Assembly: GCA_001769535.1 (NCBI GenBank)
Contig: MEOH01000018.1
Location: forward strand, 1-64,000
From: Bacteroidetes bacterium GWF2_38_335
Lineage (GTDB): Bacteria > Bacteroidota > Bacteroidia > Bacteroidales > GWF2-38-335
Length of the DNA stretch: 64,000 nt
Direction of reading: 5' to 3'
Positions within the stretch are counted from its first letter, which is position 1. Each line of letters starts with the position of its first letter. Made by a program: the position numbers and the translations under genes. This document shows, in pieces, positions 50,760 to 58,832 of the stretch. Under the pieces are notes generated by a model that made no database searches, was not told the DNA's origin, and worked only from the letters and a program-made list of their open reading frames with translations.

Positions 50760-53558
50760 ATGCGAAAGATATTTTTTACGGGACTTCTGATAATTCTTAG
50801 CAATTTTCTATACTCCCAGGGCACGATCAGGGGAAAAGTAATTGACAAATCAACTGGCGACGATCTTATCGGCGCCAATGTGTTTTTAGTGGGTACCACC
50901 TATGGGGCAATGGCCGATTTTGACGGAAACTTTACCATTTCAGGAATTCCTGAAGGCTCCTACACCTTAAGATGCTCTTTTATCTCCTATGAAACTCAGG
51001 ATGTGAAAAATGTAACCATCAAAAAAGGTGATGTGACTGTAATAAATTTTACCCTGGGCGAAGCCTCCTTCGAGCTTCAAGCGGTAGTTGTTGTGCGAAA
51101 ACAAGTCACTCACACAGAAACAGCAATTGACAGGGCAAAAATAAAATCACCTACCCTGCTCGACGGAATCTCTTCTCAACAAATTTCACGCTCGGGCGAC
51201 TCTGACGCTGCCGGAGCACTGAAAAGGGTTACCGGAATCTCAGTTGAAGGAGGAAAATATATTTATGTGCGCGGACTGGGCGACCGTTATAGTAAAACAC
51301 TGCTTAACGGGGCTGAAATACCCGGACTCGATCCAAACAAAAACTCTGTACAAATGGACCTTTTTCCTTCAAACCTCATTGACAACATGATGGTTTATAA
51401 ATCATTTTCGCCTGAATTGCCGGGGAGTTTTACCGGCGGTCTGGTAGACATCATCACGAAAGATTTTCCCGAGAAATATACCTTTCAGTTTTCAACTTCC
51501 TTCGGATACAATACCAACGCATCATTAAACAAAGATTTTCTGTCATATAAAGGAGGAAGTCTCGATTGGCTTGGCATTGACGATGGATCAAGGAAAATTC
51601 CCGATGCTGCCGAAGGAAAAATCCCCTACCTCTATTTTGACAATACCACGCTTGATGAGATCACCAGATCTTTCAATAAACAAATGGATCCCGAAAAAAT
51701 TCCATCCTTCCTCAACCATTCCCATTCAATTTCTGTGGGAAATCAGGACAGCCTTTTTGGAAAACCCTTCGGGTATGTTTTTGGCTTGACTTATCAACGT
51801 GATTTTCAGTTTTATGATGACGGGCTTACCGGACGGTTTAAACTCACCGACCATGTGGATGAAGTAGAGTTTCTTAACACTGAGCTCAATCTCAATGATA
51901 CTAAAGGCACTCAGGAAGTCCTTATGGGTGCAATAGCAAATCTTCATTTCAAAATCTCCGAAAACAGTAAAATTGGGTTTAACTTTATTCGTAATCAGGG
52001 CGGACAAACAACTGCGCGTTTTCAGGAAGGAAGAAAACCCTCCGATGATCCGGATATGGTTTACCAGACACGAACTATTCAATATCTTCAACGGGCATTT
52101 ACTTCAGGACAAATCAAAGGAAAACATCTGCTGAAAAACCTGGGAAACACCGAAATAAACTGGATCAGCTCGGTTACCGTTTCGCAACAGGATGAGCCCG
52201 ATCTTAGATTTTTCTCAACCGACTATAATATCAACTCCGAAGGCGATACGCTTTTTCATATCAGACCATCGGTATACGGAGTGCCGGTAAGGTATTTCAG
52301 GGAGATGTGGGAACGAAATTCGGACAATAAAGTGAACTTTGAAAAGCCATTTACCTTTTTGGGAGATAAATCAAAATTAAAATTTGGCGCCTCCTATGTG
52401 GAAAAATACAGGATTTTTACCGAGCGAAGGATTGACTATAAAGACCAGAACGGATCATACAACGGAATTATTGATGATTACCTCTCCGATGAAAATATCG
52501 GTCCGGGCTCATCAGGAACCTATGGCCTCTATGTCGAAGATGCCACTGATATAAAAAACAGTTATGAAGCTTCCCAAAATGTTGTGGGGGCTTATCTCAT
52601 GGCAGATATGCCACTTGGCCTTAAACTTAGGGCAACCTATGGTTTGCGCCTGGAATCAACCGGAATGCTGGTCGAAAGTTATGACACCGAAAAAGAACCC
52701 GGCGAACTTAATGAGGCAGATTTGTTACCTGCTGTCAACCTGACTTATTTTCTGAAAGAGGATACCACAAACCTTCGTTTTGCCTACGCCCGAACACTGG
52801 CGCGGCCAACTTTCAGGGAACTGGCTCCGTATTCTTCTTTCGATTTTCTGGGTGACTTCACAATTATTGGAAATCCGGAGCTTGAGCGAACCATTATTGA
52901 CAACCTGGATATCAGATGGGAAACATTCAGAAAAAGAGGAGAAATAATATCTTTCAGCGGTTTCTTTAAAAGATTTAACAACCCCATTGAACGAACATTC
53001 AATCCCATGGCAGCCAATCCTGAACTTACATACAGGAATGTGAAAACAGCAATTGTGGGAGGTGTAGAGGCTGAGTTCAGAAAAAGCCTTGACTTTATCG
53101 GAATTCTCAGAAATATAAAACTCGGGGTTAATATTACACTGGTTAAATCAAAAGTAAGCATTGATTCGCTGGAACTTGTGGCTATACACGCAACCAACCC
53201 TTACCACAAAAACACCCGCCTGATGTTTGGTCAGCCCCCGTATATTATAAATATTTCGGCCAATTACCAGCACGACAGCACCGGCATTTCTTCAACAATA
53301 AGCTACAATGTAACAGGTGAAAAACTATCGGTGGTTGTGGTTGGCGGAACACCCAGCATTTACGAACAGCCCAGACATCAGTTGGATTTTAACATCAGTA
53401 AAAAATTCGGGAAAAACATTTCTATGAAACTTTCAGTTGCCAATCTGTTGAACGACACTTACCTGAAAACATATACCTACAAAGAAAAACAGTATGTGTT
53501 TGAGAGTTACAGCATGGGAAGAACATTTTCCATCGGATTTAGTTATTTGATTGATTGA
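50760..53558 (+). CDS. TonB-dependent receptor with carboxypeptidase-regulatory domain
   Basis: A 932-residue outer-membrane active transporter. Residues 1-19 are a signal peptide. The regulatory-like domain (21-105) has GTIRGKVIDKSTGDDLIGAN and FDGNFTISGIPEGSYTLRCS. The plug (about 120-245) contains ALKRVTGISVEGGKYIYVRG and DRYSKTLLNGAEIPGLDPNK. The barrel ends FSIGFSYLID. There is no SusD-like partner; the beta-helix lipoprotein upstream takes that place. The substrate cannot be read from sequence. The PhoB-like regulators on either side hint at phosphate-linked compounds (inference). Confidence 0.93.
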   Translation: MRKIFFTGLLIILSNFLYSQGTIRGKVIDKSTGDDLIGANVFLVGTTYGAMADFDGNFTISGIPEGSYTLRCSFISYETQDVKNVTIKKGDVTVINFTLGEASFELQAVVVVRKQVTHTETAIDRAKIKSPTLLDGISSQQISRSGDSDAAGALKRVTGISVEGGKYIYVRGLGDRYSKTLLNGAEIPGLDPNKNSVQMDLFPSNLIDNMMVYKSFSPELPGSFTGGLVDIITKDFPEKYTFQFSTSFGYNTNASLNKDFLSYKGGSLDWLGIDDGSRKIPDAAEGKIPYLYFDNTTLDEITRSFNKQMDPEKIPSFLNHSHSISVGNQDSLFGKPFGYVFGLTYQRDFQFYDDGLTGRFKLTDHVDEVEFLNTELNLNDTKGTQEVLMGAIANLHFKISENSKIGFNFIRNQGGQTTARFQEGRKPSDDPDMVYQTRTIQYLQRAFTSGQIKGKHLLKNLGNTEINWISSVTVSQQDEPDLRFFSTDYNINSEGDTLFHIRPSVYGVPVRYFREMWERNSDNKVNFEKPFTFLGDKSKLKFGASYVEKYRIFTERRIDYKDQNGSYNGIIDDYLSDENIGPGSSGTYGLYVEDATDIKNSYEASQNVVGAYLMADMPLGLKLRATYGLRLESTGMLVESYDTEKEPGELNEADLLPAVNLTYFLKEDTTNLRFAYARTLARPTFRELAPYSSFDFLGDFTIIGNPELERTIIDNLDIRWETFRKRGEIISFSGFFKRFNNPIERTFNPMAANPELTYRNVKTAIVGGVEAEFRKSLDFIGILRNIKLGVNITLVKSKVSIDSLELVAIHATNPYHKNTRLMFGQPPYIINISANYQHDSTGISSTISYNVTGEKLSVVVVGGTPSIYEQPRHQLDFNISKKFGKNISMKLSVANLLNDTYLKTYTYKEKQYVFESYSMGRTFSIGFSYLID

Positions 53559-53580
53559 GGGTCTTGATATTATGAATAAA

Positions 53581-53609
53581 AAACCTCCGATTTTGCCGGA
53601 GGTTTTTTT
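53581..53609 (+). terminator. Rho-independent terminator of the receptor gene
   Basis: AAACCTCCG and CGGAGGTTT pair over 9 bp, followed by a T-run. Confidence 0.92.
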
Positions 53610-53640
53610 ATTGGAAACACATTTGATTATACGGAGGCGT

Positions 53641-53725
53641 AAAATATTGATTGATAGAGGCGCAAAATATGGTTGGATAGAGGCAAATATTGATTGATAG
53701 AGGCGCAAAATATTGCGCCTCTACC
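53641..53725. repeat. Tandem 22-bp repeat ending in a palindrome
   Basis: Three imperfect units of AAAATATTGATTGATAGAGG(CGC) at 53641, 53664 and 53685. The last runs into AGAGGCGCAAAATATTGCGC, then CTCT, a near-perfect palindrome abutting the stop codon of the minus-strand gene at 53727. Confidence 0.75.
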
Positions 53726-53726
53726 A

Positions 53727-54185
53727 TCAATATTTTTTTTCGCTGGTTAAAACCCCGGTTTCATCCCACATTTTCCAAACGCCTGTTTTATTGCCATCGG
53801 CGTAATACATTTCATATCGCAGGGTTCCTTTTTCATCCCATATCAACCATTGACCATCCTTTTTGTCTTTTTTATAAAGAGCCTTGGCAGTTTTTATGCC
53901 TGTTTCATTGTATGTTGTCCATTCGCCATCCATTACACCTTCACTGTATGACCTTATTTCGTTCACATTTCCTGTTTCAAAATAAAGGGTTACGGTTCCG
54001 CTCTTTTTGCCATCAATGAGATTGAGTTCAATTTTTTTATTTCCGTTTGCATAAAACTCGGTATATGTACCGGTATACAAATTGCCTTTTTCGTCTTGGT
54101 AAATGCCGTCTTCACTAATGGTAATCTGCGAAAAAACAGGATATACAAATAGAAAAAGCGATATAAATAATAAAAGATTTTTCAT
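53727..54185 (-). CDS. MORN-repeat (YwqK-like) exported protein
   Basis: A 152-residue protein with a signal peptide (MKNLLLFISLFLFVYPVFSQ). Five or so MORN-type repeats of about 22 residues follow (YTGTYTEFYANGNKKIELNL, GTVTLYFETGNVNEIRSY, GQWLIWDEKGTLRYEMYYADG, GVWKMWDETGVL). Such repeats make an elongated beta-hairpin stack. The YwqK antitoxin label used for relatives is not supported by any toxin here. The ATG at 54185 is preferred to an upstream TTG. It is third in a minus-strand run after the regulator and the small beta-domain protein. Confidence 0.82.
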   Translation of the reverse strand: MKNLLLFISLFLFVYPVFSQITISEDGIYQDEKGNLYTGTYTEFYANGNKKIELNLIDGKKSGTVTLYFETGNVNEIRSYSEGVMDGEWTTYNETGIKTAKALYKKDKKDGQWLIWDEKGTLRYEMYYADGNKTGVWKMWDETGVLTSEKKY

Positions 54186-54258
54186 GCTCAAATTTAATTA
54201 AAAAAAAAGCCAAACTAAACTGTTTGACCTTTCATTGTATATAAATAAAATTAAAACT

Positions 54259-54609
54259 TTATTTTGTTGACACAACCTGCATTTCAACTTTCACAGTATT
54301 GTTATCTATGCTGGTGAGGTTAACTTCCCTGAGTGTGTTTGACTGATAGGAGATATAACTTGTTTCGATGTTATATTTGCCGGGCTGAATGTTTTGAATG
54401 ACAAAATTTCCATCAAAATCAGTATAAACCACCTGATTTGTTCCTGAAATTTTTACCTGTACTCCGGCAAGTGATTCTCCGGTTACGACGTCAACAACTT
54501 TTCCTTTAACCTGAGTGGTTTTTACGGCTGTTTTATCGTTGTCGCCAGAATTTGCGTTCATACTTACTGCCAGAAAAACAATGCTTAATACTAAAATTAT
54601 TTTTTTCAT
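54259..54609 (-). CDS. Stand-alone carboxypeptidase-regulatory-like domain protein
   Basis: A 116-residue exported protein: a signal peptide (about 1-20) followed by one CarboxypepD_reg-like beta-sandwich (QVKGKVVDVVTGESLAGVQV, VYTDFDGNFVIQNIQPGKYN, TSYISYQSNTLREVNL). It looks like the N-terminal domain of the TonB receptor at 50760, detached. It has no barrel or catalytic part. A direct-repeat array resembling the site upstream of the PiT gene lies 75-126 nt before the start, so it is probably a target of the PhoB-type regulators. Confidence 0.8.
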   Translation of the reverse strand: MKKIILVLSIVFLAVSMNANSGDNDKTAVKTTQVKGKVVDVVTGESLAGVQVKISGTNQVVYTDFDGNFVIQNIQPGKYNIETSYISYQSNTLREVNLTSIDNNTVKVEMQVVSTK

Positions 54610-54683
54610 CTTTTTGTAATTTTGTTACAAGGCAAAGATAGGGCATGTTTTACTGGCAAGTGATTAGCTAATTATTACGAATT

Positions 54684-54735
54684 GGTTAAATGATGGTTAA
54701 CAAAAACAGAAATCGGATAACAATAAATTAACATT
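54684..54735 (-). promoter_or_regulatory. Candidate PHO box array
   Basis: On the minus strand AATGTTAATTTATTGTTA (54735-54718) matches 17/18 the site at 39513-39530 and has an 11-bp repeat of TGTTA. Downstream, GTTAACCATCATTTAACC (54701-54684) is another pair with 11-bp period. It lies upstream of the gene starting at 54609. Confidence 0.6.
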
Positions 54736-54740
54736 GCAGT

Positions 54741-55430
54741 TTACACATTCACAAACTTATACCCAACACCCTTAATGGTAACAATGCGGTCATCGCCCAA
54801 TTTTTCGCGTAGTTTGCGGATGTGCACGTCGATGGTACGGTCGCCTACAATCACCTCATCGCCCCAGATAATATCATAAATTTCTTCGCGGGTAAAAACC
54901 CTGCCAGGCTTTGATTCGAGCAGTGACAACAATTCAAATTCCTTTTTTGGCAGGTTAAGCTCCTCGCCCTTGAAAATTACCAGATATCGCTCCCGGTCAA
55001 TGACCAGAACTTTGTTTGCTTGTGAAGTCTGAGAAAAAGTTGTTTCGCTTGTTTGATCGTATCTTTTGAGAAGCGCTTTAATCCTTGAAATAAGCACTTT
55101 TGGTCTGATTGGTTTGGAAATATAATCATCAGCGCCGGCTTCAAAGCCTGCTATCTGGGAGTAATCTTCACTGCGTGCTGTCAGAAAGGCAATAACGGTT
55201 TTCTGCATGTCTTTCAGTTTTCTTAATTCGCCGCATGTTTCAATACCGTCCATTTCGGGCATCATCACATCAAGCAGGATCAGGTGGGGCTTTACTTTTA
55301 CGGCTTCTTCAAGTGCCTGCAGCCCGTTGGTGGCCGAAAATACCTGGAAACCCTCTTTTTTAAGGTTATAGCAGATAAACTCAATGATATCCTGTTCATC
55401 ATCAACTATCAGAATCCTGAAATTTTCCAT
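54741..55430 (-). CDS. PhoB/OmpR-type response regulator (second paralogue)
   Basis: A 229-residue regulator nearly parallel to the one at 48414. Receiver: LIVDDEQDI, Asp54 in LLDVMMPEMDG, FLTARSEDYSQIAGFEAGAD and DYISKPIRPK. Winged helix: LPKKEFELLSLLESKPGRVF, IIWGDEVIVGDRTIDVHIRK and IVTIKGVGYKFVN. The linker differs (QTSETTFSQTSQANK), so the copies have had time to diverge. No kinase is adjacent; the PhoR-like kinase at 35096 is a candidate partner (inference). Confidence 0.93.
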   Translation of the reverse strand: MENFRILIVDDEQDIIEFICYNLKKEGFQVFSATNGLQALEEAVKVKPHLILLDVMMPEMDGIETCGELRKLKDMQKTVIAFLTARSEDYSQIAGFEAGADDYISKPIRPKVLISRIKALLKRYDQTSETTFSQTSQANKVLVIDRERYLVIFKGEELNLPKKEFELLSLLESKPGRVFTREEIYDIIWGDEVIVGDRTIDVHIRKLREKLGDDRIVTIKGVGYKFVNV

Positions 55431-55514
55431 GAATTTTTTTCTTTAAAAATACATTTTTTTGGAGAATTCAATGGGTTGTTTCGCAGATTTTTCGTTCGGG
55501 TTAAGATTTCGTGA

Positions 55515-56336
55515 CTATTGTTTCTTCACAACTATTGAACTTTGCTTATACCTGAGACCTTCGGCTTTTTCAAGATAAACCTTAATGGCCCCGATGAAAA
55601 TATTGGCAGTTATCATTAAGGGAATTTTATTCTCATCGTCGGTAAGCCAGAAATAATGCCCTTCGCCTTCGTTGAAAATGGTGCCATCGGGCATGTAGGC
55701 GCTGAACTTAAGGCATCGGTATTTTTTCTTGTCCCGTCCGGTGATGATCTTTTTCCCCAGGTATTTGACGTACACACTGTAAGTCTGGTTTTCGATGATG
55801 AAGGTAACCGGAATCTTTTTATCTATCTCGGCCTTTGAAAAATCCATGTTGCGCACGTAATACAGCGCTGAAAGCACATCATTGATGCAGGTACTGATAT
55901 TGAGTGTGTCGAGGGTAAATGGCTCATCGGAGGTTTCTGTCTGGGTATAAATTTTTTTCTTTTTGTAATCAAAGGTGTATGCAGCCGATGTTTTATATCC
56001 TCCCTCGGAGGTTTTACATTTGAAGCTTAATGGTCTTAGTGTTTCGCGGTCAACCCAGGTTTCGTAATAATCGCGCACGGCAAAAAGCCAGTCGTAGTCT
56101 TTATGTGTCCATCCGTAGCTTTTTATATAATACGCCGGTTTATTGTTTTTCTGTGCCGTATCAACTTTAAAAAACACTTCCCCGGCATTCACCCAGATCA
56201 ATCCCCACTGGTAATAAATTTCATATTCCAGTTTTTCCCCGGGCGAAAAGGTTGTGTTTTTTGATTCACACTGTGCCCGTGATGAAAAAGTCATTCCCGA
56301 AAGGAACAGCAGGATGATCAGGTGCCTGATGGTCAT
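55515..56336 (-). CDS. DUF3108 family exported protein
   Basis: A 273-residue protein with a signal peptide (about 1-21) of a family without a proven role. Family-like stretches are FSPGEKLEYEIYYQWGLIWV, NAGEVFFKVD, DWLFAVRDYYETWVDRETLR and GEGHYFWLTDDENKIPLMI. The predicted all-beta fold suggests an envelope carrier or structural protein. Its ATG overlaps the preceding stop codon by 1 nt (TAATG), so it is coupled to the small upstream gene. Confidence 0.85.
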   Translation of the reverse strand: MTIRHLIILLFLSGMTFSSRAQCESKNTTFSPGEKLEYEIYYQWGLIWVNAGEVFFKVDTAQKNNKPAYYIKSYGWTHKDYDWLFAVRDYYETWVDRETLRPLSFKCKTSEGGYKTSAAYTFDYKKKKIYTQTETSDEPFTLDTLNISTCINDVLSALYYVRNMDFSKAEIDKKIPVTFIIENQTYSVYVKYLGKKIITGRDKKKYRCLKFSAYMPDGTIFNEGEGHYFWLTDDENKIPLMITANIFIGAIKVYLEKAEGLRYKQSSIVVKKQ

Positions 56337-56647
56337 TATTTGTTCACTTTGCCTATTTTTGCCTCGATGGAGTCAATTTTTCCGGTCATACAGTTTTTTC
56401 TTCCTTTGCGGATGTCAAGCTTGATGTTCGAATAAACCCTGCCCGAATCTTTTTCGAGTATCTCGTATGATTTTTTTACAATTTCCAGTGCTTCGTCAAG
56501 GGTTTCGGTTTCGATAATAGTGCCCATTGGGGTAAGCTTGTAACTGACTCCCGAATTGCGGATCATCTCAATGACCCTGCTCACGTATTCGCTTACGCTT
56601 CCTCCTTTGTCGGTGGGAAACATGGCATATTCCAAAAGTACGGACAT
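56336..56647 (-). CDS. MTH1187/YkoF-type thiamine-binding family protein
   Basis: A 103-residue cytoplasmic protein of the DUF77/MTH1187 family. Family marks are SVLLEYAMFPTDKGGSVSEY, VSYKLTPMGTIIETETLDEA and VYSNIKLDIRKGRKN. Relatives are small ferredoxin-like tetramers, some of which bind thiamine; this one's ligand is unknown. It overlaps the DUF3108 gene by 1 nt. Confidence 0.85.
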   Translation of the reverse strand: MSVLLEYAMFPTDKGGSVSEYVSRVIEMIRNSGVSYKLTPMGTIIETETLDEALEIVKKSYEILEKDSGRVYSNIKLDIRKGRKNCMTGKIDSIEAKIGKVNK

Positions 56648-56733
56648 AAATTAGTTTTTAAAGTTTTAAAGTTCACTGTTGAAAGTACAAATTTAAGGAT
56701 AAAAGCAATAGGAAATATTTTATTAACTCAAAA

Positions 56734-57963
56734 CTAATTGGCAAGCCACAGGGCAGGATTCATTTTGGTAAACTCTTTCCAGATTTCAAAATGAACAATC
56801 GTTTGATTGTCATCAGGGTCGGTATAGGCAACGCCCACCGATTCTTTGCGGTCGAGCTTGTCGCCAACCACCACGTAAACTTCCTTCAGGTTCGAATACA
56901 GTGTAAAATACACACCATGTTGCATCAGCACGGCTTTGGTGCCTGTGGGGAGTGAAATGATCTGAATCACTTTTCCTTCAAATACAGATCTTACATTGGC
57001 TCCTTTGGTGGTTGTAATGTCAACGCCTGAGTTGTCGACCCACACATCCAGACCTTCGACCTTTTTCTTTCCAAAACCTGATGAAATAACCCCGCGCTCG
57101 GTGGGCCAGGGCAGTCCGCCCATATTCGAACCCAGCTGGTCCGATACAATTTTCTCCTGTTTGGTGAGCGATTCATACATGGTTCTTGCATCTGCTTTTG
57201 GATTGGTCTTTTTCAAAGTTGCCTGTGCCTCGGCAATGGCTTTTTGAATGGCGGCTTCGATTTTCTGTGCTTCTTTTCTTTTCTCGGCAAGCTTTTCCCT
57301 GATTTCCTTTTCCTTTTTCTTCAGACTGTTGATTTCCTGTGCCTGGACAGCTTTTTCATTGCTGAGTTTTATGGTTTCGGCTTCTTTTTCTTTTATCAGG
57401 TTGTCTTTTTGTTTTCTTTTATTTTCGAGCGACGAAATTTTTTCAGCAAGCATTTTCTGGGTGGTCTGAATGATGGAGATCTGCTTTTTCCGGTATTTGG
57501 TGTATTCCTTGATGTACATCAGTCTTTTATAGGCCTGATTGAAATTGTCGGCAGCAAGGATGAACATAAGCTGGTAATAGGAATGCCGGTGTTTGTAAGC
57601 AAAATACAACATTTTTGCATAACGGTCCTTCAGTTTTTTGAAATCGCCCTCGAGCGAAACGATGACCTCGGTGTTTTCTTCGATTTTTTCCTGAATAATC
57701 CCTATTTCACTGGATATGATTGTTACCTGTTCCTTCCTTACTTCAATGTTTTTATTGATAAGGTTAAGCTTGTTTTCGGAGAGCGATTTTGATTTTTCGG
57801 CTTCGGCAAGAATCTCCTTCAGCTTTTTCAGTTCCTGTTGATTTTTCTTTTTTTGCGACTCCAGTTCTTTCTGTGATTGTCCGGACAACGTACCCAAAGC
57901 ACCGAAGATAAACACGACCATCATCAGGAATACTATTTTTGGTATGTTTATTTTTCGGTTCAT
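56734..57963 (-). CDS. EnvC-like murein hydrolase activator with degenerate LytM domain
   Basis: A 409-residue exported protein. A signal peptide (about 1-29) precedes about 220 residues of coiled coil rich in Lys, Glu and Gln. The LytM/M23 domain is at 285-409 (GLPWPTERGVISSGFGKKKV). Catalytic zinc ligands are missing: the HxGxDI position reads NSGVDI and the usual HL position reads LYSNL, although HFEIW is kept. Such proteins activate amidases at the division septum and do not cut murein themselves. It lies 2 nt downstream of the DUF4292 gene. Confidence 0.9.
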   Translation of the reverse strand: MNRKINIPKIVFLMMVVFIFGALGTLSGQSQKELESQKKKNQQELKKLKEILAEAEKSKSLSENKLNLINKNIEVRKEQVTIISSEIGIIQEKIEENTEVIVSLEGDFKKLKDRYAKMLYFAYKHRHSYYQLMFILAADNFNQAYKRLMYIKEYTKYRKKQISIIQTTQKMLAEKISSLENKRKQKDNLIKEKEAETIKLSNEKAVQAQEINSLKKKEKEIREKLAEKRKEAQKIEAAIQKAIAEAQATLKKTNPKADARTMYESLTKQEKIVSDQLGSNMGGLPWPTERGVISSGFGKKKVEGLDVWVDNSGVDITTTKGANVRSVFEGKVIQIISLPTGTKAVLMQHGVYFTLYSNLKEVYVVVGDKLDRKESVGVAYTDPDDNQTIVHFEIWKEFTKMNPALWLAN

Positions 57964-57965
57964 AA

Positions 57966-58832
57966 TTACTTTATCTTTTTAAAATCCTCGGGAATCACAA
58001 AATTAAAATTTATATCCTTCTTGTTAACTGCAGGTTTACTGTATTTTAATGATATCTGTATGACTTCCTTTCCGTACTTTACCTCGATTCGTGAATGGTT
58101 GGGAAACAAACTGTTTTCCTCCAGCTGTTCAAAATCAGAGTAATCTATCTCAAATATTAACTCAGCTCCATAGTCATTTATTTCACAATGTTCAATTTTA
58201 AATGTTTCGGGAATGATTTTTATATTTTGCTCCACCAGTCCGTCAAGCCTGTTTTTCTTAAGCTGACGTTTGATTTTACGCTCACGTGTCGACTCAAGAA
58301 TATAGTTTGATGAATCTACTTCCGATTTAAAATACTGCCTGAGTTTGATCGAGTCGTCGGGGCTCGGATAGATAAACAATTCGTTCATGAGCAGGGCTTG
58401 CAAAACCTCATAATTGAGATCAAGATGAAACATTTCGGAGACATATTTATAGTCGCCCACAAAATATTCGTTCGACATGCGGTTAATGAATTTCACGCTG
58501 TCCATTGAAAACTGCGCCCGGGCAAACTCGATTCCAAGGGCCGGAATTATTGAAATCCAGATCAGACTGTCTTTTTGAATTTTAATCTGGGCTTTAACAG
58601 ACTGGTCTTTGTCCTTATAGACAAATTTCACATTGACTTTTGCCGAAAAATTATCGTATTTCAAGTAGTTTTCCTGAAGATGTGAAATGAGTTTTTTCTC
58701 AGGAATCTGTTTGAGTTTTTTATCCCGTTCCTTTTCAACGGTAACAGTTTTTTTAGTGGTGTTGCACGAAGAAATAAATGCGGCAATACATAAAACAAAA
58801 ATGAATTTTAAAATGGTCTTCTTTTCCTTCAT
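57966..58832 (-). CDS. DUF4292 lipoprotein
   Basis: A 288-residue lipoprotein with lipobox FISSC (about Cys23). The family is Bacteroidota-specific. The predicted half-barrel beta fold (DNFSAKVNVKFVYKDKDQSV, SLIWISIIPALGIEFARAQF, VKFINRMSNEYFVGDYKYVS) is reminiscent of LolA/LolB carriers, which is an inference. It is packed between the TPR gene (start abuts its stop) and the EnvC-like gene (2-nt gap), so all are one transcription unit for envelope assembly. Confidence 0.85.
   Translation of the reverse strand: MKEKKTILKFIFVLCIAAFISSCNTTKKTVTVEKERDKKLKQIPEKKLISHLQENYLKYDNFSAKVNVKFVYKDKDQSVKAQIKIQKDSLIWISIIPALGIEFARAQFSMDSVKFINRMSNEYFVGDYKYVSEMFHLDLNYEVLQALLMNELFIYPSPDDSIKLRQYFKSEVDSSNYILESTRERKIKRQLKKNRLDGLVEQNIKIIPETFKIEHCEINDYGAELIFEIDYSDFEQLEENSLFPNHSRIEVKYGKEVIQISLKYSKPAVNKKDINFNFVIPEDFKKIK

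Noticed and set aside
53727-54185. Antitoxin of a YwqK-type toxin-antitoxin pair
   Set aside because: The MORN repeats fit the family name, but there is no toxin gene nearby and the protein is exported.
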